Positions 42,030 through 50,588 of a stretch of 64,000 nt of DNA are shown here, piece after piece. The stretch comes from an uncultured Lachnospiraceae bacterium. Its GTDB lineage: Bacteria > Bacillota > Clostridia > Lachnospirales > Lachnospiraceae. Positions within the stretch are counted from its first letter, which is position 1. Every line of letters starts with the position of its first letter. Both the position numbers and the translations under genes were made by a program. The notes beneath the pieces are model-generated. The model made no database searches and had not been told where the DNA came from. It worked only from the letters and a program-made list of their open reading frames with translations. The stretch lies in NCBI GenBank assembly GCA_958402795.1, contig CATXUX010000003.1, positions 81,219-145,218 of the forward strand, in the 5' to 3' direction.

Positions 42030-43595
42030 TCACATCAGAGGAGCGATCAGGCGCAGCACGCGTCCGCACAGCATCATCGGCAGACTGATCTTATCCACCT
42101 CCGCCATCGTGATCTGCTGGCACTCTTTGAGCGTTTCCTGAAAATCCAGCTCAACGTCGCGCACGACCATGTTATTGTAGAAGAATATCCCGCACTCAAA
42201 ATGCAGATACAGGCTGCGGAAATCCAGATTGATCGTCCCCACCGTCGCCGTATCATCGTCAGAGGAAAAAACCTTCGCATGTACAAATCCGGGAGTAAAT
42301 TCATAAATCTTAACTCCCGCTGTGATCAGCTCTTCATAGTATGTCTTTGCCAGTGCAAATGCATACCATTTATCCGGGATATGCGGCATAATGATCTTCA
42401 CGTCGATCCCGCTTTTTGCCGCCCGGCAGAGCGCATCCATCATTTCCCGGTCAAGGATCAGATACGGCGTCATAATATGTACGTATTTCTTCGCATGATT
42501 CAGAATATGACAGTACACTTCTTCTCCGACATTTTCATCATCATACGGACTGTCTGCATACGGAAGCGTAAACCCAAGCTCCCGGTGAAGCTCGCCCGAC
42601 ATCTTCGTCAGGTAATTTTCGAATGCCTCCGGTCTGGTCTCCGTGGTGTTCCACATCTGCAAAAACATCATCGTGAGACTCTGCACGGCGTCTCCCTCGA
42701 TCATAACCCCGGTGTCTTTCCAGTAACCGAACCGTTCCTTCTCATTGATATACTCATCCGCCAGATTGATACCGCCGGTAAAACCGACTCTGCCGTCCAC
42801 AACACAGATCTTTCTGTGGTCACGGTTATTCTGCGTGGTAGATAATACCGGATGAATCTGGCTTACCACCTTGCACCGGATGCCGTATCTCTGCAGTTCT
42901 TTCGGATAATTATACGGAAGTCTGGATATGCTGTTCATCCCGTCATACATAAAACAGACCTCTACGCCCTGCGCTGCTTTTTCCTTGAGAATTTCCAAGA
43001 TCGTGCCCCACATCCGGCCCTCGTCCACAATGAAATATTCCATAAAAATAAATTTTTCCGCTTTTCCAAGCTCCTCAATCATCGCCGGAAACATCTTCTC
43101 CCCGCAGCTGTAATATTCCGCTTTTGTGTTCCGGTAGATCGGCGTATGTGTCTGTCGGTTCATATATTCCGCCAGATTTGCGTTGGCCGGCTTGCTCACA
43201 CGCAGTGCGTCCATCACATATTTGGGTTGGCGCATGTACGGCCATGTTGCTTCCATCGTCTCGCCAAGCCGTCTTCTGAGAAACCGGTGGCCGACTTCCA
43301 TTCTCACATATAAATAAAACAGCGCCCCGAACACCGGGAAGATTAAAACAAGAAGAATCCATGTCAGCGTAAACTCCGTGCTGGATTTTTCATTGATAAT
43401 ATTGATCACCACGATCACCTGCAGGACTGTCATAATCCCATAAGCCAAGGTTGCAGAAGAACGCAGCCAGTACGGCACCAGAAACATCACCGCAAGTTGT
43501 AATAAAAGGAGAACTACGATGAGCGCAGTCCGGCTGAAGACAATACTCAAAACTCCTTTTTTTGCTTTCTTTGCTACTTCACGTTTTTTCATCAT
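42030..43595 (-). CDS. cls: Cardiolipin synthase
   Basis: A 521-aa phospholipase-D-type enzyme. Two N-terminal membrane helices (about 15-65) precede two HKD motifs: HRKICVVDGRVGFTGG and HAKVFSSDDDTATVGTINLD. In the second, the Lys to Asp spacing is retained. Cls condenses two phosphatidylglycerols into cardiolipin at the membrane. The reading frame extends 31 codons upstream, but AGGAGG nine bases ahead of the ATG at 43595 supports that start. It is a single gene between purA and the acidic membrane protein. Confidence 0.93.
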   Translation of the reverse strand: MMKKREVAKKAKKGVLSIVFSRTALIVVLLLLQLAVMFLVPYWLRSSATLAYGIMTVLQVIVVINIINEKSSTEFTLTWILLVLIFPVFGALFYLYVRMEVGHRFLRRRLGETMEATWPYMRQPKYVMDALRVSKPANANLAEYMNRQTHTPIYRNTKAEYYSCGEKMFPAMIEELGKAEKFIFMEYFIVDEGRMWGTILEILKEKAAQGVEVCFMYDGMNSISRLPYNYPKELQRYGIRCKVVSQIHPVLSTTQNNRDHRKICVVDGRVGFTGGINLADEYINEKERFGYWKDTGVMIEGDAVQSLTMMFLQMWNTTETRPEAFENYLTKMSGELHRELGFTLPYADSPYDDENVGEEVYCHILNHAKKYVHIMTPYLILDREMMDALCRAAKSGIDVKIIMPHIPDKWYAFALAKTYYEELITAGVKIYEFTPGFVHAKVFSSDDDTATVGTINLDFRSLYLHFECGIFFYNNMVVRDVELDFQETLKECQQITMAEVDKISLPMMLCGRVLRLIAPLM

Positions 43596-43707
43596 GCCAT
43601 GCTGCCTCCTGATTCTTGTCTGCATTGAATGTCCAATTATGATTAGTCTAACATACTTCCCGGGAATCGGCAATCTCTTAAATATCACAATTTTTCGTGA
43701 AAAAACA

Positions 43708-43736
43708 TTGTATTTATTCTCAAAAAGTATTAGAAT
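43708..43736 (+). promoter_or_regulatory. Candidate promoter of the acidic protein gene
   Basis: TTGTAT (43708-43713), 17-base spacer, TAGAAT (43731-43736), about 95 bases before the start codon. Confidence 0.55.
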
Positions 43737-43829
43737 ATTAGTTGATTTGATTTATCCCCTTGTAAAAATCCCTGCAGGTATCTGCTGTAGTCCGGAAACC
43801 GGGCAGGAATCAGGAAAGGAGCAACTACA

Positions 43830-44288
43830 ATGAAAAATAGTTCGAAATGGCTTGCTGCCCTTGTCGGCGCAGGCGCTGTCATCGGAGTGGCGGCTGCCAT
43901 ACTTTTAAAGGATAAGGACAAGGATTCATCTGCCGGGACGGATGACCTTTTTACGGAAGATGATCTTGACATGGATCTGGAACCTGTAAAAGAGAGGGAA
44001 TATGTGCCACTGAAAAAGGCGGCGGCAGAGACGTCCGATCCGGAAGAAAACGAAGAGACGCCAAAAGAAGACGCAGAAGAAGCCGAAGAAAAGACAGAAG
44101 AACCTGAAGCAGAAGAAATGACAGAAGAGCCGGAAGCAGAAGAAAAGCCGGAAGAAGCAGAGGGATCCGAAGTCTCCGATGAATCTGCGAAAGAAGAAGA
44201 AAAGACTGACAGCACACAGGCATCTGCAGAATCTACGGATGAAAGTACAACAGAAGAGAAGGCAGAAGAGCCGGAAACGGCAGAATAA
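43830..44288 (+). CDS. Membrane-anchored acidic low-complexity protein
   Basis: A 152-aa protein. Residues 7-25 (WLAALVGAGAVIGVAAAILL) form one hydrophobic helix, followed by KDKDKD and about 120 residues rich in Glu, Asp, Ala, Ser and Thr with approximate EEPEAEE repeats. The tail would be disordered and strongly negative. The helix type recalls YtxH-like small anchors, but I would not assign that family. AAAGGAG precedes the ATG; a terminator follows the stop. The opposite strand has a long Phe/Cys-rich open frame that is only the mirror of this composition. Confidence 0.7.
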   Translation: MKNSSKWLAALVGAGAVIGVAAAILLKDKDKDSSAGTDDLFTEDDLDMDLEPVKEREYVPLKKAAAETSDPEENEETPKEDAEEAEEKTEEPEAEEMTEEPEAEEKPEEAEGSEVSDESAKEEEKTDSTQASAESTDESTTEEKAEEPETAE

Positions 44289-44312
44289 GAAGCAAGAAAA
44301 CAAGATAAAAGA

Positions 44313-44357
44313 ACGGCAGGTATGACCACAGAATTGTCATGATCCCTGCCGTTTTTT
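44313..44357 (+). terminator. Intrinsic terminator of the acidic protein gene
   Basis: ACGGCAGG (44313-44320) pairs with CCTGCCGT (44345-44352), followed by six Ts. It also lies just past the stop of the convergent MocR gene. Confidence 0.85.
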
Positions 44358-44372
44358 CTGTCACACATCTCT

Positions 44373-45770
44373 TTATTTCCAGGCTTCCTGCAAGATCTGC
44401 ACTGCCTCTTTGATCTGCTCTTCCGGCATGTTCGCGTAGCCGAGCAGAATCGTTGCCGCCTGTTCAGGACGGGGTTTCACATAATATTCCGAGAGTCCGT
44501 ACACTTTCACATCCCGCTCTGACGCGCGCGCGATCAGTTCCTCTTCGGTCTGATTTCTTTTACCGTGTAAAAGCAGATGCACGCCCGCGTATTCCCCGGA
44601 CATATCGAACTGTCCCCGCAATCCTTTCAGGCAGCCCAGCAGCATATCATGCCTTCCCTTGTAGATTGCCCGCATCTTATTCAGGTGACGCTCATAGTAT
44701 CCGCCTTCGATAAATCGCTGCAGCAGCATCTGATCTGCCTTTGAAACCGTCGAATTCAAGAAGCCGCTTTTTTCTCTGTATTGCTGAAGAAGCGGCCGCG
44801 GCAGCACCATGTAGCTGATTCGTATGGACGGAGCGACCGATCTGGAAAATGTCCCGATGTAAATCACCTTTTCATGGTGATCGTACCCCTGCAGCGCGGG
44901 AATCGGCTTCCCTTTATACCGGAATTCACTGTCATAATCATCCTCTATAATATAGCGACCTTCTCCCTGCCTCGCCCATGCCATCAGCTCCAGACGGCGC
45001 TTTACCGGCATGACAATGCCAAGCGGATACTGATGGGACGGCATGACAAACGCGATATCTGCGCCTGATCGCTCCAGTTCCGATACAGACATCCCGTATT
45101 CGTCCATATCCACCGTACACACCTCGCAGGACATATTCTGAAAGAGCCGGTATTCCCGCCTGTATGTCGGGTTTTCAAACGCGACTCTGTGCTTCACACC
45201 GATCACAGTCGCGAGCACCATCAGCAGATAATCGTTTCCCGCGCCGACCACGATCTGTTCCGGCGAGCAGTTCACGCCGCGCGCCTGGTGCAGGTATGTG
45301 CAGATCACACTGCGCAGTCCTGCCTCCCCCTGCGGATGCCCCAGACGGAACAACTCCTCACAGTCCCCCATCAGGCATTCTTTCGACAGCTTTCGCCAGG
45401 TATTGTACGGAAAGCTGTCCAGATCCACGCCGTTTGGCGTAAAATCATACCGGTATGTTTTTTCCTCCGGTTCTTCCTCCATATCGTTCCATGGCGATTC
45501 CGGCCGCAGCCGATATACGCCCTCGATCTCCGCCACAAAATACCCGCGGCACGGTTTGGCCTCCACATACCCCTCAGACAAAAGCTGCTCATAGGCAAGC
45601 TCCACCGTACTTCTGCTGACTTCAAGATGCCGGCACAGCGTGCGCGTGGAGGGCAGCCGTTCTCCGCTCCTGATATGGCCATCCTGAATATTCTGTTTGA
45701 TATACACATAAATCTGTTCATACAGCGGGACCTTCGACAACGGCTGCAAATGGATCGTCAGATCATTCAT
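44373..45770 (-). CDS. MocR/PdxR-type GntR regulator with aminotransferase-like domain
   Basis: A 465-aa fusion. Residues 1-80 are a GntR winged helix (PLYEQIYVYIKQNIQDGHIRSGERLPSTRTLCRHLEVSRSTVELAYEQLLSEGYV). Residues from about 105 form a fold-type I aminotransferase-like domain with VGAGNDYLL, ENPTYRREYRLF, MPSHQYPLGIVMP and IEDDYDSEF. At the PLP-lysine position GTFSK is replaced by GTFSRSVAPSIRISYMVLP (AGA codon), so a normal aldimine cannot form there. Such proteins usually regulate a neighbouring metabolic gene using PLP as cofactor or ligand. It lies 29 bp downstream of glnS on the same strand; no PLP-synthesis genes are adjacent. Confidence 0.88.
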   Translation of the reverse strand: MNDLTIHLQPLSKVPLYEQIYVYIKQNIQDGHIRSGERLPSTRTLCRHLEVSRSTVELAYEQLLSEGYVEAKPCRGYFVAEIEGVYRLRPESPWNDMEEEPEEKTYRYDFTPNGVDLDSFPYNTWRKLSKECLMGDCEELFRLGHPQGEAGLRSVICTYLHQARGVNCSPEQIVVGAGNDYLLMVLATVIGVKHRVAFENPTYRREYRLFQNMSCEVCTVDMDEYGMSVSELERSGADIAFVMPSHQYPLGIVMPVKRRLELMAWARQGEGRYIIEDDYDSEFRYKGKPIPALQGYDHHEKVIYIGTFSRSVAPSIRISYMVLPRPLLQQYREKSGFLNSTVSKADQMLLQRFIEGGYYERHLNKMRAIYKGRHDMLLGCLKGLRGQFDMSGEYAGVHLLLHGKRNQTEEELIARASERDVKVYGLSEYYVKPRPEQAATILLGYANMPEEQIKEAVQILQEAWK

Positions 45771-45799
45771 CTTACTCTTTCATCCTCTTTTTTTGCGTC

Positions 45800-47470
45800 T
45801 CATTTCTGCGGCAGCTTAAATGAACTCTTCAGCGACACGATCCGGTTAAACACCGGAGCGTCCGGCGCCGAATCCTTCGCGTCCACGCAGAAATATCCGG
45901 TCCGTACAAACTGGAAGCTGTCATATGCCTCTGCGGACGCAAGCTCCGGCTCCACATAACAGTCCTTCAGCACTTTGATCGAATCCGGGTTCAGGTTCAG
46001 AGATCCGTCCTCCTTATTGTAAACGCCTTTCTCTTCATCAACCAGATTCTCATAGAGACGCACCTCTGCCTTCTTTGCCGTAGAAGCCGCTACCCAGTGG
46101 ATCGTTCCTTTTACCTTTCTTCCGGTAAATCCGCTTCCGCTCTTTGTCTCCGGATCATATGTGCAGTGTACGACCGTCACATTTCCTTCTTCATCTTTCT
46201 CAAATCCGGTACACTTCACAAAATACGCAGACATCAGACGGACTTCATTTCCCGGGAAGAGACGGAAATACTTCTTCGGCGGCTCTTCCATAAAATCGTC
46301 ACGCTCGATGTACAGTTCTCTTGCGAATGGAACTTTTCTCGATCCAAGTTCTTCATTTTCCAGATTGTTCGGTACGTCCAGATACTCTACCTGTCCCTCC
46401 GGATAATTGTCGATCACCAGTTTGATCGGATGCAGCACCGCCATCATACGGGAGCGCTTCATTTTCAGATCTTCCCGGATACAGTATTCCAGCATCGCAT
46501 AATCCACGGAACTCTGTGCCTTGGAAACGCCGCACATCTCCACAAACATACGGATAGACTCCGGCGTAAACCCTCTCCGGCGAAGCGCCGCGATCGATAC
46601 CAGACGCGGATCGTCCCAGCCGTCCACAATCTTCTCCTCGACCAGTTTCTTAATGTAACGTTTTCCGGTTACCACATTGGTCAGATATAATTTTGCAAAC
46701 TCAATCTGCCGCGGCGGGTTTTCAAACTCACACTCACGCACAACCCAGTCATAGAGCGGACGGTGGTCTTCAAACTCCAGCGTACAGATCGAATGGGTGA
46801 TTCCTTCAATCGCATCCTCGATCGGATGTGCAAAATCATACATCGGATAAATACACCACTTGTCTCCTGTATTGTGATGCGTCATATGTGCCACGCGGTA
46901 GATGACAGGATCCCGCATGTTGATATTCGGGGAGGCCATATCAATGCGCGCCCGCAGGACTTTCGATCCGTCCGGATATTTTCCCTCGCGCATCTCCTCA
47001 AACAGCCGCAGATTTTCTTCTACCGTGCGGTTTCTGTAGGGACTTTCCTTTCCCGGCTCTGTCAGTGTGCCGCGGTATGCCCGGATTTCCTCCGCGTTCA
47101 GGTCACAGACGTACGCTTTTCCTTTGCGGATCAGCTTCACCGCACACTCATACATCTGGTCAAAATAATCCGACGCAAAATACAGATGTTCCTTCCAGTC
47201 AGCGCCAAGCCACTGGATATCTTCTTTGATAGACTCCACAAATTCCATCTTTTCTTTCGTCGGATTCGTATCGTCAAACCGCAGATGAAATTCCCCGTTA
47301 TATTTTCTGGAAAGTCCATAATTCAGAAGAATAGACTTTGCATGTCCGATATGCAGATATCCGTTCGGCTCAGGCGGAAAACGAGTACAAACGTGGTCAT
47401 ACACCCCCTCCGCAAGATCCTTATCGATCTCCTGCTCAATAAAATTCTTTGAAATCGTTTCGTTTTCCAT
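45800..47470 (-). CDS. glnS: Glutaminyl-tRNA synthetase
   Basis: A 556-aa class I synthetase. The catalytic block is RFPPEPNGYLHIGHAKSILLNYG (HIGH motif), FDDTNPTKEKMEFVESI follows, and the KMSKS-equivalent is near LKMKRSRMMAVL. The C-terminal half is the beta-barrel anticodon-binding region (GFTGRKVKGTIHWVAAS to FVRTGYFCVD). It charges tRNA-Gln directly, whereas many Firmicutes use GluRS plus GatCAB. Start ATG has GAGGAGA upstream, and a promoter lies at 47548-47576. The MocR-type gene follows after 29 bp. Confidence 0.97.
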   Translation of the reverse strand: MENETISKNFIEQEIDKDLAEGVYDHVCTRFPPEPNGYLHIGHAKSILLNYGLSRKYNGEFHLRFDDTNPTKEKMEFVESIKEDIQWLGADWKEHLYFASDYFDQMYECAVKLIRKGKAYVCDLNAEEIRAYRGTLTEPGKESPYRNRTVEENLRLFEEMREGKYPDGSKVLRARIDMASPNINMRDPVIYRVAHMTHHNTGDKWCIYPMYDFAHPIEDAIEGITHSICTLEFEDHRPLYDWVVRECEFENPPRQIEFAKLYLTNVVTGKRYIKKLVEEKIVDGWDDPRLVSIAALRRRGFTPESIRMFVEMCGVSKAQSSVDYAMLEYCIREDLKMKRSRMMAVLHPIKLVIDNYPEGQVEYLDVPNNLENEELGSRKVPFARELYIERDDFMEEPPKKYFRLFPGNEVRLMSAYFVKCTGFEKDEEGNVTVVHCTYDPETKSGSGFTGRKVKGTIHWVAASTAKKAEVRLYENLVDEEKGVYNKEDGSLNLNPDSIKVLKDCYVEPELASAEAYDSFQFVRTGYFCVDAKDSAPDAPVFNRIVSLKSSFKLPQK

Positions 47471-47547
47471 AACATTCTCCTCATTTCCGTAGATTTCCGC
47501 TAATCATAATTCTCACCAGGCTCGAAAACACCTCGCCAAGTGTTCAT

Positions 47548-47576
47548 ATGATATCATAAAACATCTGGGACAGCAA
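47548..47576 (-). promoter_or_regulatory. Candidate promoter of glnS
   Basis: TTGCTG (47571-47576), 17-base spacer, TATCAT (47548-47553) on the minus strand, about 75 bases before glnS. No T-box sequence is present. Confidence 0.55.
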
Positions 47577-47604
47577 GGTGAATTTTGGTAATTTCCCTCT
47601 GCGG

Positions 47605-48318
47605 TCAAGCCGGAAGCCTGTCCTGCAGCAGCACAAGAGCCTGCGTAAGAATCGCCGCGTGATCCACCGCAAGGATTCCCCCGTCTTCTACTATGAATTT
47701 CTCTTCGCGGATCAGTCCGCTGCAGCACGTCCGTTTCACAAGCGCACACGTGTCCACCTTCTTATCGTGATTCCATACATGCAGCCGGTACCACTGCGTT
47801 TCCGTCCCCGCCCGGTCCACACGGCGCAGGGAGTCGTCCCGCGCAAGCGCAATCTCAAACCATGCCGCATCCGCCGCGTCATCTCCGGCATGTACCGTAA
47901 CTTCCTCTTCGTGTACGAGCGCCATATATGCCGTCGTGATCACGCGGGTGCGCGGATCGCGGTCATAATCCCCATAGGTGGCAAACTGCTCCATTACAAG
48001 ATTTTCCACGCCGGTCTCTTCCCGCAGCTCCCGCTTTGCAGCCTCTTCCAGATTCTCCCTCATATTAACAAATCCGCCCGGCAGCGCCCAGTACCCGATA
48101 CTCGGATGATTCCCCCGTCTCACAAGAAGAACTTTCAGGCCGTACAGCTCTTTTGTCAGTTCCTCCTTTCTGGAAAAAATCACTGCGTCTGTCGTGCAGC
48201 TTGGCGTCTGGTATTTCGCCGCATCATACTTCTCCAGAAATTCCTCCAGTGTCTCCCCCTGTTTATTTCGTTCACCGGTTCCGTAAAACCGGCTGATCTC
48301 TTTCAAAAAAGACGGCAT
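47605..48318 (-). CDS. NUDIX hydrolase with winged-helix-like C-terminus
   Basis: A 237-aa protein. The Nudix box is GGFVNMRENLEEAAKRELREETGV, with the expected Gly and Glu residues. It is preceded by VLLVRRGNHPSIGYWALP, the pattern of ADP-ribose or NrtR-type Nudix proteins. The C-terminal 70 residues are compatible with a winged helix or an extra catalytic subdomain. AGGAGG nine bases before ATG 48318 fixes the start over a TTG three codons earlier. Likely role is hydrolysis or sensing of a nucleoside diphosphate derivative. It lies upstream of glnS on the same strand but is separated by the glnS promoter. Confidence 0.85.
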   Translation of the reverse strand: MPSFLKEISRFYGTGERNKQGETLEEFLEKYDAAKYQTPSCTTDAVIFSRKEELTKELYGLKVLLVRRGNHPSIGYWALPGGFVNMRENLEEAAKRELREETGVENLVMEQFATYGDYDRDPRTRVITTAYMALVHEEEVTVHAGDDAADAAWFEIALARDDSLRRVDRAGTETQWYRLHVWNHDKKVDTCALVKRTCCSGLIREEKFIVEDGGILAVDHAAILTQALVLLQDRLPA

Positions 48319-48375
48319 GGCAAACAACCTCCTTCTATCTGTCTTAATATATCTCCTGCTTCATGCATTTTCTGT

Positions 48376-48762
48376 TTAATATGTTTCCCGGTCTGCCGGT
48401 ATCTGCGCCTCTTCGTGAAAATAGGATTCCACTTCAAAAACCAGTTCAAAATATCTGCTTTTCACAGATTCTGATTCTGCATCCGCACAATCCGTCCAAA
48501 ACCCGTAGGATGAAATTCCGAGATATTCATCGTTCGCCGCTTCCCAGTCCCGGTTCAGAGTCTGCTTCAGCGTATCAAGTTCTTCCTCATACCCGGCACA
48601 GTCAGCAGGCGTATACAGCCAGATTTCAATATTATTTTTCATCGTGTCCAGAAAGCGGTAAAAATACACCGGTTCTTTCCATTCGATGCTGTCAACAAGA
48701 TTCATCAGACCATCCAGGGAATCTCTCAGGTCTCTTAGTTCTTCTGTCACTTCATTCCTCAT
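48376..48762 (-). CDS. Uncharacterised acidic protein
   Basis: A 128-aa acidic, mostly helical protein that I do not recognise. It has no signal peptide, membrane helix or Cys motif. The segment YFYRFLDTMKNNIEIWLYTP and the tail SRYFELVFEVESYFHEEAQIP are the most hydrophobic parts. Upstream on the minus strand are a candidate promoter (TTGTCA at 48837-48842, 17 bases, TAGTTT at 48814-48819) and, immediately before that -35, a run of nine Gs. The NUDIX gene follows 57 bp downstream. Confidence 0.55.
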   Translation of the reverse strand: MRNEVTEELRDLRDSLDGLMNLVDSIEWKEPVYFYRFLDTMKNNIEIWLYTPADCAGYEEELDTLKQTLNRDWEAANDEYLGISSYGFWTDCADAESESVKSRYFELVFEVESYFHEEAQIPADRETY

Positions 48763-48813
48763 TCCTTATCCTCCGGGAACACATCCGGGGACACCACCAC
48801 TGCCCATACAGAC

Positions 48814-48851
48814 AAACTATTCCTTCTATCTGTATTTGACAACCCCCCCCC
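48814..48851 (-). promoter_or_regulatory. Promoter candidate abutting a 9-base G tract
   Basis: On the minus strand, nine Gs (complement of 48843-48851) directly precede TTGTCA (48837-48842). A 17-base spacer and a weak TAGTTT (48814-48819) follow, leading to the uncharacterised gene at 48376-48762. Confidence 0.4.
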
Positions 48852-48995
48852 GAAAATTTGCGACGATTCGTTGCATTTCGTTCTTTTTCCGCCTGCGGGA
48901 CACTCTCTGCTCAAGAACCGTGTAAAAAACCGTGAAACACTTTCAAAAGGTCTTGAGGGATCTTCGAAAATCTCGCAAAAATTTTGAAGAATCTG

Positions 48996-49024
48996 TTGAC
49001 AAGATTCTCCTTTTATTGTATTAT
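48996..49024 (+). promoter_or_regulatory. Promoter of tRNA-Thr
   Basis: TTGACA (48996-49001), 17-base spacer, TATTAT (49019-49024), about 35 bases before the tRNA 5' end. Confidence 0.8.
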
Positions 49025-49058
49025 GATAAAGCTGTGTGGCAAAATCGCACAGAAAGAT

Positions 49059-49131
49059 GCTGTCGTGGCTCAGCCGGTAGAGCGTCGCCTTGGTAAGGCG
49101 GAGGTCGGCGGTTCGATTCCGCTCGACAGCT
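49059..49131 (+). tRNA. tRNA-Thr (anticodon GGT)
   Basis: A 73-nt cloverleaf. The acceptor arm is GCTGTCG (49059-49065) with CGACAGC (49124-49130) and discriminator T. The D-arm region is GCTCAGCCGGTAGAGC, the anticodon arm CGCCT-TGGTAAG-GCG reads GGT in the loop, and the T-arm contains GGTTCGATTCC. CCA is not encoded. It reads threonine codons ACC and ACU. It has its own promoter and terminator and no other tRNA adjoins it. Confidence 0.95.
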
Positions 49132-49140
49132 TCAAAAGAG

Positions 49141-49174
49141 AAAAGGATCTTGTCGGTTCGGCAGGATCTTTTTT
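49141..49174 (+). terminator. Intrinsic terminator of tRNA-Thr
   Basis: A stem of GATCTTGTC with GGCAGGATC (two G-U pairs) is flanked by A-rich and T-rich arms and ends in TTTTTT. Confidence 0.75.
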
Positions 49175-49201
49175 CATATTACAGAAAACTTCGTTTCTGC
49201 T

Positions 49202-49825
49202 TTATGTTTCATGTTCTTTCAGCAGTTTTTCTGCTTTGGCACGGATCCGCTGAAGCGCGTTATCAACTACTTTCGGACTCTTCCCCAGCCTCTCTGCAAT
49301 ATCCCGGTAATTCATCCCCTCCAGGTGAAGATTCAGCACATCGTTTTCCAGACTGCTCAGGCGTCCTTTCAATTCCCCCAGAAACGCTTCTGAATATGCT
49401 TTCCCTACATACAATATCTCGGGATCTGTCTCCTCCTCGGGCGCAAGGGTATCGATCAGCGGAATACTCTTCTCGTCATCGCCTGCTTTCTCCTGCTCAT
49501 ACAGGGAGACATAAGAATTCAGAGGAATATGCTTCTGCCGCTTTGACGCCTTGATCGCGGAATACATCTGCCGTGACACACATAATTCCGCAAAGCCGGA
49601 AAACGACATCTCCTTTTGGGGACTATAATCCCGCACCGCCTTCATCAGTCCGATCATTCCTTCCTGAATCAGATCATCGTTCTCTCCGCCGATCAGGTAC
49701 ATCGCACGTGCCTTTTTTCGCACCATCGGTTTATATTTCACCATCAGATAATCCATGACATCCGATTCCCCGTCATGGTACCGGACGATCAGATCTTCGT
49801 CCGGTATCGCATCATATTCGCCCAT
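49202..49825 (-). CDS. sigH: RNA polymerase sporulation sigma factor SigH
   Basis: A 207-aa sigma-70 family factor. Region 2 shows YKPMVRKKARAMYLIGGENDDLIQEGMIGLMKAVRDY and FAELCVSRQMYSAIKASKRQKH; region 4 shows LSSLENDVLNLHLEGMNYRDIAERLGKSPKVVDNALQRIRAKA. SigH directs transcription at the transition to sporulation. It ends the conserved cysS-mrnC-rlmB-sigH gene string seen across Firmicutes; yacP, often between rlmB and sigH, is absent. It starts 13 bp after the rlmB stop, with GAGGTGG upstream. Confidence 0.96.
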   Translation of the reverse strand: MGEYDAIPDEDLIVRYHDGESDVMDYLMVKYKPMVRKKARAMYLIGGENDDLIQEGMIGLMKAVRDYSPQKEMSFSGFAELCVSRQMYSAIKASKRQKHIPLNSYVSLYEQEKAGDDEKSIPLIDTLAPEEETDPEILYVGKAYSEAFLGELKGRLSSLENDVLNLHLEGMNYRDIAERLGKSPKVVDNALQRIRAKAEKLLKEHET

Positions 49826-49838
49826 TTATCCACCTCGT

Positions 49839-50579
49839 TTATGCGTTCATCCGCTGGCGCACGATCTCATAAGCCAGCACACCCGCCGCAACAGAAGCGT
49901 TCAGCGAGTCAATCTCTCCTTTCATCGGAATCCCTGCAATAAAATCGCACTTTTCCTTCACGAGCCGTCCGACGCCCTCTCCTTCGTTTCCGATGACCAG
50001 TCCGATCGGACCGGTCAGGTTCAGCCGGTACATCGATTCTCCGCCCATGTCGGCACAGACAAACCAGAGTCCTTTTTCTTTTAACTCTTCCATTGTCTTC
50101 GCGAGATTTGTCACCTTCGCGACCGGCGTATAGTTGAGCGCCCCCGCGGAAGTCTTTGCCACCGTCGCAGTCAGTCCCACAGCACGTCTCTTCGGAATAA
50201 TCACCCCGTGCGCGCCGGCAAGATTGGCAGTACGGATGATCGCGCCCAGATTGTGCGGATCTTCAATATTGTCCAAAAGGATCAGAAACGGATCCTCTCC
50301 GCGCTCTTTTGCAAGCTGCAGCATGTCCTCCACCTCTGCATACTCATATGCGGCGGCGTAGGCTACCACGCCCTGATGCCGTCCCGTGGGAGAAATCTGG
50401 TTCAGCCGTTCTTTTCCCACAAAATTCAGTATGATGTCCTGCTTCTTTGCTTCCCGGACGATGGTGCGTACCGGACCGTCCTGGCAGCCGTCCAGCACAA
50501 AAATTTTATCTATCGGCTGTCCGGAACGCAGTGCCTCGATCACCGCATTTCGTCCTTCAATCACTAATGTGTGTTCCAT
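49839..50579 (-). CDS. rlmB: 23S rRNA (guanosine-2'-O-)-methyltransferase RlmB
   Basis: A 246-aa SPOUT-fold methyltransferase. The N-terminal substrate-binding domain is EGRNAVIEALRSGQPIDKIFVLDG; the knotted SAM-binding region has LLDNIEDPHNLGAIIRTANLAG, GLVIGNEGEGVGRL and IPMKGEIDSLNASVAAGVLAYE. RlmB 2'-O-methylates G2251 of 23S rRNA. It starts 9 bp after mrnC in the cysS cluster, giving a run of tRNA/rRNA-related genes. Confidence 0.96.
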   Translation of the reverse strand: MEHTLVIEGRNAVIEALRSGQPIDKIFVLDGCQDGPVRTIVREAKKQDIILNFVGKERLNQISPTGRHQGVVAYAAAYEYAEVEDMLQLAKERGEDPFLILLDNIEDPHNLGAIIRTANLAGAHGVIIPKRRAVGLTATVAKTSAGALNYTPVAKVTNLAKTMEELKEKGLWFVCADMGGESMYRLNLTGPIGLVIGNEGEGVGRLVKEKCDFIAGIPMKGEIDSLNASVAAGVLAYEIVRQRMNA

Positions 50580-50588
50580 CTTGTTTCC

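Noticed and set aside
43926..44303. Phe/Cys-rich minus-strand frame
   Set aside because: Mirror of the Glu/Asp-rich tail of the acidic protein on the plus strand; codon reversal of GAA/GAG repeats gives TTC/CTC.
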